From Mikania micrantha (lineage: Eukaryota; Streptophyta; Magnoliopsida; Asterales; Asteraceae): a stretch of DNA of 64,000 nucleotides. Positions 55,241-64,000 of the stretch are shown here, piece by piece. A model generated the notes under the pieces. The model was not told the DNA's origin. It was given only the letters and a program-made list of their open reading frames with translations, and ran no database searches. The stretch is from positions 32,497,415 through 32,561,414 of the forward strand of contig CM018694.1 in NCBI GenBank assembly GCA_009363875.1. Direction: 5' to 3'. Within the stretch, counting starts at the first letter, position 1; each line of letters opens with the position of its first letter. Made by a program: the position numbers and the translations under genes.

Positions 55241-57019
55241 TTTATCTTTGATTGAAATTACTTTGTAGCAGTAACCACATGGTCGAGACACAAACCACCG
55301 TGGGAAAATATATGTTACGGCCAAATAAATTTCATAAGAACACACACACTTATTCGATGACCACCTAATTTCAGACGAATAAACCCATAAAACATAACCA
55401 AGAAGTTCAAGATATTTTGATCCAGAATGGCTTGAACATGATCGGGTTTGAGTGCAACCGAGTTAAGATGTTCTCACTTATATTACTTAAACATTTGATA
55501 AGAACATAGATGAACCTTAAAACAATTGTTTAGATCGTAAACCATGGTTTAAAACATGTCAAAGGTTTATAACAAATTCATGTTTGATCAAGATAACACA
55601 AGGTTTACTTATAAAGTAAATTAGTCAACTTACTACAAAGTTGATGAAATATTTTTAAGTTAACATAATATCATTTAAACTCTTTTTGTAATATAAAAAA
55701 TGACTAAGTCTTTATGACATAATATTTGTATAAACACACTTAAATGATGATGACCATTTTAGGTTAACATATGGGTAAAATACTAAGTGTTAACCTAAAA
55801 ACTTATGTTTATACTTAGAAAGTATGATTATTTCAAGGCTCATGTGAACCGTCAAGGTTTAAGTCAAGTTCAAACACAACATACTAATGCTTAACCCGTA
55901 TTGGCTAAGTGTTAGTGTATTCCATCACCATTGAGCTAGATCAAATCAAATAACAAAGAGTTATAAAAGTTAACCAACCTTAGGGTTAACATACGAAATC
56001 ATAACTTATACTTATAAGTTACAAAGAAAGTTTAATCCAACACAAGGCTTCGAATACAACATCAGTACTACAAGTGAGCGCGTTCATTCTTTGATTTCTT
56101 AGTCAACCACTACAATCATAAGGTGAGTTCATATGTCCCTTTTCTAATCTTTTGATTTTAAATGCGGGGCTGAGAAACATGCTAACTCTTCTAATTATTA
56201 AAAGTTTTAGTACACTATTTCAAATATCATGTGACTTAGATAATAAAGAATTCCTTCTTTATTATCAAACTTAACATATCAATGTGTATGCTTGTGTGTG
56301 AAATGACACTTATAACATATCAAAGATGATTCATGATAACATACCTTCATGATATCATCAAATCAATCGAATGACACAATGTGTTTAAAAAGAGATATTA
56401 TATCATTGGGTTTATAACACTGAGATGACTATGAGATATCACTGAAACAATCATAAGAGATAACAAGAATGATATTAATGATAATGTAACTTCATGATAA
56501 TGTTCATTCACCACAATTACTAACACAGTGTAATAAGACATGTTCTTATAAAACGTTGTTAGGATTATTGAGAACACATAACATCGAGAACTAATGATAT
56601 TGTGATGACAGTTGAGACAAAACTAGTGATATCAAGGATGACTTCATGATAACATAGTTTCATGATGTCATTCCCCACATATGCTAACATTGTTTAATAA
56701 GATGAGATCTTATAAAAAAATGTTAAATACTAGAGATCATAACATTGTGTTCATTCCATTCAGGTCATATTGTTGGGACTGAATTTCAATTTTAATGGCA
56801 ATGGTATTAATCAACACTATATGAGTTAATTACATAGTTTTCATATACATGATAAACAAAATAATCTCACATTAGTGAGGACTGAATTTCAATTTTAATG
56901 GCAATGGTATTAATCAACCTAATGGGATCTTATCGGGCATTATATGTGCTAACATTCTAAATAAATGTCAATGAAAATAGTTTGAAAACACATGCATATC
57001 ATATATATATATATTATGG

Positions 57020-57455
57020 AGAGAATATCTTACATTTCATATTGAACAGTAGTGACAGGCCTAAAGACAACTAAGTCTCACTCTTATAGATTTCATGGAG
57101 AGGGTATATTACAGTCCGGGCTGGTCAGAAAAGACAAGCATCTGATCTATTTAGTCTCTCTCTTATAGATATCATGGAGAGGGTATCTAACAGTCCGGGA
57201 TGGTCAGAAATGACAGTCATCTGATCTATTCATTCTCACTCTTATAGATATTATGGAGAGGATATCTTACAAGCTGGACTGGTCACTACTGACAGTCATC
57301 AAGACAATCAAGTCTTCCTCTAGGTATTGCAGGGGGATACCTTACAATCCTGGTTGGTCAGTGATGATCAGCTAATAGAGACTATCAAATCTCAATCTTA
57401 TAGGTATCGTTAGGGGATATCTTACAAGTCGGGCTACTCCGTAAGGAATAGCTAA
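57020..57455 (+). repeat. 78-bp hairpin tandem repeats, sense copy
   Basis: Five to six units of ATGGAGAGGGTATCTTACAG... with TCAGAAATGACAGTCATC and CTCTTATAGATATC, the reverse complement of the 42420-42880 repeats. Pairing arms GGTATC and GATACC/GATATC vary between units. Confidence 0.78.
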
Positions 57456-59945
57456 TGTCACACCCCGACCAACGGCGGAAGGCATCGGGGCGCGATTATG
57501 ATTGTTCATTAGCTCATGGTGCTATTAATATGTTTGAATAATTAAAGCATTCATTATTAACAATACAAACATTTCATTCATTACAGTCAAGTTACATTAC
57601 AAGAATTGAATAAACAAACAATTACAAATTAAATTATAAACATTCTTTTAAAGAATTAACTAGGTCTACTAACATGAAACCTATCTTATGTCTTCGCCAA
57701 AGCATCCACTTAACCTGTTACATATGCAAAATAAAGATTTGGTCAACTATTTGCATAGTTGGTGAGTAACCCATACATTTTACATAGTTTACATAGAAAA
57801 ATTGATGCAAATCAATTAGACTACAAAGTTTAAATTCTAGCATGCATATCCTACTAGTTTGCAATTAAGTTTATAGAATATCTCGTCTCCAAACTCGTAT
57901 CAATACTTAGCTAAAAAGCTTAGTATATGTACAAGTCTGCAATAGTTTATATCGTCTCCAAACTCGTTCCAACACAAAGCACAAAGCTAAGTATTTTCAC
58001 AAGTCTGCCCATAGTTGTACTTTTCGCCCTTTTGATACATCTGACCTAAGTCAAAGCGAAGGTGGTATCTAACACACCTTAGGCTACTCGGTATCGAACA
58101 ACATAGAATAACACAGAATCACAAAGCAAGTAGTATCACATAGCAAAGAATCAAACCAAAATAGACTAAAGCCATTGCATCTATAGAATTTGAATTTAGA
58201 ATAATTTGGATTTTGAATACTGGCATATGTAACATCCCAAAAGTACAAAATGTAAAAGACGGAGTATAGAATTACTCACTAGTTTGAATGCTTAGCCAGT
58301 TCCAAGTCCTTGGATAATGGTTGAGGAGCAAGCTTTCTACTCACCCTAAAGTTTTGAGTAAATAAGTCTTAGCATCCTCTCAAGAATCCTAGAACTATGG
58401 CTTTCTAATGGAAGTCCTAGTTGAAAGAATCTATGTTTGAATGGATAACTTGAAATATTTGTTTATTCTTTTTGAATAAATAAATATTATTGTGGCATTA
58501 CATAATATTTGATTATTCATTCCATCCATTTGTTTTTAATCTTGTAACTGCTTGTAAATGATGTTCAATGTTTATGTATAAAGGTAATCACTTAAAAGTT
58601 TCTATAATTTTGAATAATCATTTAACAATTACTTTGAATACTTAGAAAATTATTTTTATGTTTGTAATTCAAATTAACATATTTTTATTTTTATTTAAAT
58701 ATAAATATAAATTTATTTAAATATTTATTAAAGACTACAAATATTTGTTCAAAATAATCGTTTTTAACCTTAAACTATGTTTCCTTTGTAAACTGGATTG
58801 TATTTTTTTTAAATAAACTCTTAGCTTTAAAAAGAAAATGTTTCTTCTAGTTGTTAAATAAAGATTCAAATTAAAACTAAAAACAATGGTTCTTTAGTTT
58901 GTTTAAATAAATAGTTTAGAATGAAAAGTTTAACTTTTAAATACAACTCATTCATTTTAAGATTAAAAAAACTTGCGTTTTATATTAGTATTTTGTTAAA
59001 GTTTTAAGTATTTATGTATAATGTAATGTTTGAATCATATAATAGTCTGTTTAGTATACACATAATTTGTTCAAAACATAAATTAAATAGATAGAAAATT
59101 TCTTTGTCTTTTAAGTTATATAAAAAAATTACTTTTTAAACACAAAATATGATTGTTGTTATATTTAATGTAATGAAATAAATTAGTTTTATAAAAGAAA
59201 TCAAATTAAATCATGATCATAATTTAATTGACTTTCACATGATATGTAGAAATAAATTTTATGATTTTTGATATAATTTTTATAAAAAAATTGGATGGAA
59301 TATAGAGAATGGCACAAAAACCCGGTTCAGGGAAAGGGTAGCGTGGCTCGAGACCTGTCAATGACCGAGCTTTACCCTCACACACATAATACCAATGAAC
59401 CAAGCAACTCAATTGGTTTGTACTCCAACCGAATTAATTAAATATCACAGCTTTGGTTCTCCCCAAATTCTGTGTGAATAACTTCGAAACCCTAGACCTA
59501 TTTGATTTGAATTCGCTTGATTTAGAGATTGTACGTACCTGGAATGATAGGGGTTTTGATTTCTACATGATTATGAGTAGAATGGCATCAAGAATCGTTT
59601 GTTTTGAATTCGAATGGAGAAAGTTCGAGTGAAGGTCCGATTCGGTCGCTTCTCGAATCCAAATTGTGATGTAGATAGATTATGAGTCTGATTTTTGTGC
59701 ACAGAACACTTCGCATGGTGCCAAAGAAGAGATTGTTATATATTAATTTGGATTTTATACTGTTTTAACTTGATTTTGAATTCATGGTCGTATCTCACAC
59801 TTTTGGTAACAAATAAATGCGTGATCTTAATTATTTTGGTTTAATTACTGATTGTTAAGTGATTACACGTTCGGATTCTTTCAAATTTGGAAAGGGATGA
59901 GCTAGATTGGGCTGGATACGATCGGGATTGGGTTTTGGGTTGACA
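57456..59945 (-). repeat. E1-related LTR (minus), about 2.5 kb
   Basis: The LTR end (TGTCACACCCCGACCAACGGCGG on the plus strand) matches the E1 LTR end in reverse. In sense orientation a TATA-like CAGTATAAAATCC lies at about 59750-59762, then a leader and a donor CCAG/GTACGT at about 59536. The sense start may be TGTCAACCCAAAACCC at about 59945. No duplication was found, so the outer boundary is uncertain. A SINE-like insert occupies 59283-59415. 58440-59200 is AT-rich with nothing else seen. Confidence 0.6.
59283..59415 (-). mobile_element. SINE-like element (tRNA-derived)
   Basis: On the minus strand GTTGCTTGGTTCATTGGT resembles a pol III A box, and AGGTCTCGAGCC about 40 bases later resembles a B box. 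A GC-richer body follows and the end is a T run (AATTTTTTTAT), as in Au-type plant SINEs. CCAATT occurs on both sides and may be a target duplication. Confidence 0.35.
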
Positions 59946-59948
59946 CCG

Positions 59949-60191
59949 TGTCACACCCCGAGCCGGCGGGCTGGATCGACTTTCTCGCCGGGCGGAAGGT
60001 TCTCGGGGCGCGATATCGTTTGATAATCGAAATGATCAGATTGTTTACATAGCACATGATAAATAAATGAGAAATGCAATCACGACAATGTTATAGAATT
60101 ACAAGATTAAAGTACAATGTATCGTTCATAATTTAATCAAGTAAATCTATCCCAAAAGAATCAATGAGTTTATATCTTGTATCTGTACAAG
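59949..60191 (-). repeat. E2-type LTR tail fragment (minus)
   Basis: TGTCACACCCCGAGCCGGCGGG start (LTR end reversed) and about 240 bp of E2-type tail, interrupted at 60191 by another LTR of the same type. ACAAG at 60187-60191 is the candidate target site. Confidence 0.75.
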
Positions 60192-60699
60192 TGTCACACC
60201 CCGAGCCGGCGGGGTAGGATCGGAGTCCCCGTCGGGCGGAAGGTTCCCGGGGCGCGATATCGGGAGTGATAATCAGAAGTGATCAGATTGTTCACATTGC
60301 ACATGATATAAATGAGAATTTCTAAATATAATAGAATTACAGAGTTAAATTACGTCAATATCGTTTATAATTTAACAATGTAAATCTATTGTTAACATCA
60401 TAAAATAACTATCTTGTATTTACACAAGATATACAAAATAAATTGTATAATGATGTCTTCAAAAGTATGCAGGTCCAAAATGCTAGTCTTCTATATGAAG
60501 TCCTAGTCCAAAAGAAATGACTTCTTTATTTAACCTGTTCATCACCTGAGAAGTCATGCAAAAACAAAAGTCAACACATGGTTGGTGAGTTCATGTAGTT
60601 TAGTATTTGAAAATGATTTGAAAACCGATATGAACATGATTTGAAAATGATTTGAAAACCTCCTTTGGTAAAGACCCTGACCTCATTAACTCCACATGT

Positions 60700-60790
60700 A
60701 TCATCCAGATCGGTATGCTTATGTATAGGGCATACCCCTGAGTCGAGGCTACAACCCCGCCCAGACGCCATCCCACCACATACTAATCCG
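60700..60790 (-). promoter_or_regulatory. G-rich/TATA stem module (minus)
   Basis: Sense arms GGATTAGTATG and CATACCGATCT pair with two G-T and one A-C position at most, around GTGGTGGGATGGCG, CTGGGCGGGG, CTCGACTC and GTATGCCCTATACATAAG. Confidence 0.72.
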
Positions 60791-61379
60791 CATAGGACAT
60801 TGTTGTTAATGATAATTAGGCATTTTTACCCTACCATTTACCCATGACTCTTCTGTTTGTCGTCCCTGTAATTACAATCATTTGAAATCCATGTTGATTT
60901 CATAAGTTCATCACACAATATGATCAACCATAGTAATTGTATAAACAGTTATAAATGTTTAATTTAATAAATAAATAAACATTTAATAAAATCTAAGTCC
61001 TAATGATTGGGGCCTGTGGTCATACTCGAGTAGACTAGTCTGTCAATCTAGGTACTTAGTAGTTAGGGAATTCTGTAAATATCCTCAAACATAAGACCTA
61101 CAAGTCAATCAGTCTAGTTAGGACTTCTTGAAATATAGGATTTATGGATTCAATGTGTTGGCATATGTTATCTCTGATATTTCCCATACTATCCCTTAAA
61201 AAATGATTTAATGATTCGTCTGATTCTGTCACAAGAAGTACTTGAGATGTTGATCATGGAATACTAGATTCGGTGACCGAATGTACTCTTGGTTCGTTGT
61301 TCATCAAACACTTGGTTTATTGAACATCGAATGTTAACTTTGCAAAGATTGTTTTGTTTGATTTCTTGAAGTCCCACAC

Positions 61380-61555
61380 TTGTTTGTCCAAAATGTTTGG
61401 TTTGATTTCCTTGAATGCACCCACTTGATTTGTCAAAATGTTTGAATTGATTTCCTTGAATTCACCCACTTGATTTGTCAACATGTTTGAATTGATTTCC
61501 TTGAATTCACCCACTTGATTTGTCAAAATGTTTGATTTGATTCTTTTGAAATGTT
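61380..61555. repeat. 60-bp tandem repeat, three copies
   Basis: Units of TTGAATTGATTTCCTTGAATTC + ACCCACTTGATTTGTCAAAATG type, nearly identical. It lies in the intron-like part of the LTR and yields a repetitive 69-residue frame that is not a gene. Confidence 0.85.
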
Positions 61556-62789
61556 TTGACTTATTGAAAAGTTTGGTTTAACTCGATTATTCACTTAATA
61601 TGTAAATAAAATCAGTGGTAAACCTGCATAAAATCTTCCTAGACATGGTCTAGGATAACATTTATATATATATGTAAAACATATAATTTTAAAAGCATTT
61701 AAGTAAACAATTTAAATAACAGTTTACGCATGCTTCTCAGCCCCGCGTTTTAAAACAAAAATGTTTGAAAAGGGGCAATAAACTCACCAGTGCTGCTATG
61801 TAATTTGATCTAACACAAAATGCGCACTCCTTTATGTAAGCTAAGTATCTTCGGTTCCTGAGTTATTTATAAGAATTTCGGATATGATAAGTACGCGTAG
61901 TAGTCGTTGTGCCTAAGACTTTGAGTCTTGTTGTGTGTGCAACTAAGTGTCTTAGTAGTAAGTGTCTCTAAGATCTACTCTATCTTAATTACCCTTCTTA
62001 TGATCCCAAATCCCATGATTAATTATAATAGCTTATTTTTATATTTTAGGAAATTTTGGCAGAGTTTCCTTTGTTTTTAAAGCAATTCCAGACAATGATA
62101 TTGTCTCTTTATAATCAAATCCCAACAATTTAAATCACAATAAGTCTCTAAACCAAACATTACAATTTACTTTTATAACTCAATAAACTTAAAAGAAAAC
62201 AATGCCATTTATAATTCACATTTCAAATTAGACAAGCTTTTAGTTGAAAACTTTCACACATTTCAAACTAAAAGGTTTTAGAAACTTATTGACTTTTCAT
62301 GAATAAATTCCCTTTTTATTCATTATTAAGTCAAAACCATTCAATGACATCTAGCAAATTTACAAATAGGTTTCTTTTATTAAAATCCCATTTTTTTCAA
62401 TTTTAATTAACCGTTTAACATTTGATGGACTAAATCAAGTCCCATTGGGCCCAATTGAGCCCAATCACCAACTCTTGATTCTTACATGATCATAATTACA
62501 ATTGTTTGAACCATATGACATAGATGTCTAAGTTATTCCAAAATTAACAACTCATTTTAAGTTATTAATATGTATGAATGACTTTAGTTATAGAATTTCC
62601 ACCTCACATATGAACTTCATGATTCATCATGACTTATAACTAGCTCTTATGTCAAATTCATGCAAATTCCTAAGTGGTTTATCCCATGCATAACTTACAT
62701 GACTTCCCATGCACTCACATAGGGTATTCCATGCATGCTTGTCTCTCATATCCTCCTATTTTGTCAAAACCCGATTTCCACAAGTCCCC

Positions 62790-63230
62790 TATCAGCGAAC
62801 CTATTACCCAAACCCCCATAGGTTCGGTTAAATTGATCAAGAGGTTCGGCAGTGGCAACAGCTCAACGAACCTTTAAGGTTCGTTTGCCATAGAGGAGTT
62901 TGTGAGTTTATGGTTCGCCACCCTAGGTTTGTGAGGCCTAGGGTTCGGCTGATAACTCAACACCAACGAACCATAAGGGTTCGTTCATGATGGTGTAATA
63001 GGTTTGGTCCTCATAGTTCGGGGTTAAGGGTTCGGCTAACCTATTTAATGTAATAGGTTCGGTGCAGAAAGGCACAGGTTCGGCTGGGTCGGCACATGCA
63101 GCATCATGCAGGGTTCGTTGCAGAAGGGGCAGGGTTCGTTGCAGAAACCATGCAGGGTTCGGCTGCATTGTGGGTTCGCGTAGGGTTAGGCCAGCGAACC
63201 TGCATCATCACCCAGCTCCTTAGCTCACGA
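62790..63230 (-). repeat. CGAACC motif array in the last LTR
   Basis: About nineteen copies by eye, mostly GGTTCG on the plus strand (CGAACC in sense), with several in the opposite orientation, unlike E2 and E3 where nearly all are sense. Confidence 0.83.
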
Positions 63231-64000
63231 ACCTGCAACTTCTTCCCTGTTCTAGTGCCATTCGATTACAACACAAATCCCACCCTATTTCTAGTTGGTT
63301 ATTCGAGTCATCTAGGTGCTTACTATTGTGTAAAAATGGCTACAACATCGATGAAAACCCTAAGGATTGTAACATATTATAAAACCGAATTTAAAGTGGG
63401 TGTTTACCTCAATTCCCACGGTTAGATACTTGTTTTTCTTGTACTTCCGTGATCTACGTGTTGAGATGAACGTTTTGGCACCTAACTTGCTCGAATCCAC
63501 CAAGGAATCGTCACCAAATCTTAGAGAGAAGGAGGAGAACACACTTTTTAGAGAGAGAAAGGTGTTGGACGAAAATGGGGGAAATGAGAGGGGTGGAATA
63601 GGTTGGTGGTGTCATAAATGCTTCATTTATTTCACCCGGTAGCTCGGTCTCGGTCGATTTCGCGTAAAATGTCGGTTCGCGTAGTTTTCGCGACGAAATG
63701 ACACGATTATAAAATTAGAAATCTTTTAATTATTCTAGGTTGTGATTCCTAATAAATTAACTAATATCTTCTTATTTATTAAAAATTTAAAACAAAATTA
63801 ACTGTTCAAATCGAAATGTACAGTCGTCGCGCGTATTCGTTCGAATCGTCACCCGTACGAACACGACGATAACTATACTTTTCAATCTTGTTTTCTAATT
63901 ATAGAATATCATTCAGAACGTTAAACTTTCAGATATATTCGTACAGATCGTCACCTATACGAATAACCCGTCAATTTAGCATTCACAAAACAATATTCGT

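Larger units (their letters stand above)
53845..57455 (+). repeat. Gypsy 3' LTR (L4), truncated at its end
   Basis: Starts TATGACAACTAGTACCTGACC (first dinucleotide mutated from TG) after the polypurine tract. Two GTGACGATT boxes (about 54220-54245 and 54318-54345), ACCGAGC/CGAACCCG box (54520), TATA TATAAAACCTATAAAAAG (about 54563), CT-rich leader, CGAGAACC array (54965-55240), donor AAG/GTGAGTT (GT at 56123), GCGGGGCTGAGAAACATGC block, 78-bp repeats (57020-57455). Same family as the LTR at 42004-45831 but with another array motif. Cut by a minus-strand LTR at 57456. Confidence 0.82.
60192..64000 (-). repeat. E2-type LTR (minus), runs off the window
   Basis: In sense orientation from the window edge: GTGACGAT boxes (plus about 63935-63970 and 63833-63862), CT-rich leader (about 63520-63560), CGAACC array (62790-63230), a CCCATTGGGCCCAATTGAGCCCAA block (about 62443-62466), GCGGGGCTGAGAAGCATGCG block and donor CTG/GTGAGTT (GT at 61787-61786), a 60-bp tandem repeat (61380-61555), a G-rich/TATA module (60700-60790), acceptor TTCTCAG (AG at 60547-60546), LTR end at 60192. 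The U3 start is beyond the window. ORFs here, such as 63096-63425, cross array and leader and are not genes. Confidence 0.85.

Overview
This is plant nuclear DNA, most likely a eudicot and, judging by the style of the retroelement proteins, probably a daisy-family (Asteraceae) genome; the family assignment rests on recollection of similar proteins and is moderate to low confidence. There are no prokaryotic operons and no rRNA, tRNA or CRISPR features. Almost the whole window is nested LTR retrotransposons; the only recognisable host gene is a broken fragment of the plastid DAHP synthase gene.

Layout. (1) 1-18386 is a Ty3/gypsy chromovirus (E1, Tekay-like, with a C-terminal chromodomain), split at 131/13908 by a 13.8-kb Ty1/copia Sirevirus-like element on the minus strand (132-13907, GAACC target duplication, LTRs differing at 7 of 637 positions by eye). 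The copia element carries, beyond gag and pol, a long extra 3' ORF and three sets of CATTCG/CGAATG palindrome arrays. (2) E1 itself lies in the 5' LTR of a second gypsy element, E2 (18387-40974). E2 has a degenerate gag-pol at 18953-23602 and a 3' LTR split at 25835/38950. (3) The interrupter is a third complete gypsy element, E3 (25836-38944, CTAAG duplication, LTRs 3.7 and 3.2 kb, long structured leader, nearly full gag-pol with five nonsense codons). (4) 40975-48077 holds an LTR fragment, then the promoter and first coding segment of a DAHP synthase gene (41890), a 3.8-kb minus-strand LTR that splits it, the rest of the fragment (45832-46070), and about 2 kb of unrecognised DNA. (5) 48078-64000 is a mosaic of at least six LTRs or LTR pieces in both orientations, with a small pol remnant at 53390-53844 and a SINE-like segment near 59350.

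How the parts work together. The gypsy LTRs are unusually long and share one architecture: paired GTGACGAT inverted-repeat boxes in U3, an ACCGAGCG/CGAACCC box, usually a TATA box, a CT-rich leader, an array of a short motif that differs from element to element (CGAACC, CGAGAACC, TATCGAT, CCGAATGA), a consensus splice donor (AG/GTGAGTT) and an acceptor about 1.0-1.5 kb later. Many also carry a G-rich module ending in CCCTATATATAAGC. That module is bracketed by inverted-repeat arms whose sequence changes from copy to copy while pairing is kept, mostly with G-T rather than A-C mismatches on the sense strand. This covarying module, the conserved LTR-internal intron and the interchangeable motif arrays are the best candidates for undescribed biology here. 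Individual element copies look inactive from their stop codons and frameshifts, though the copia insertion is young.
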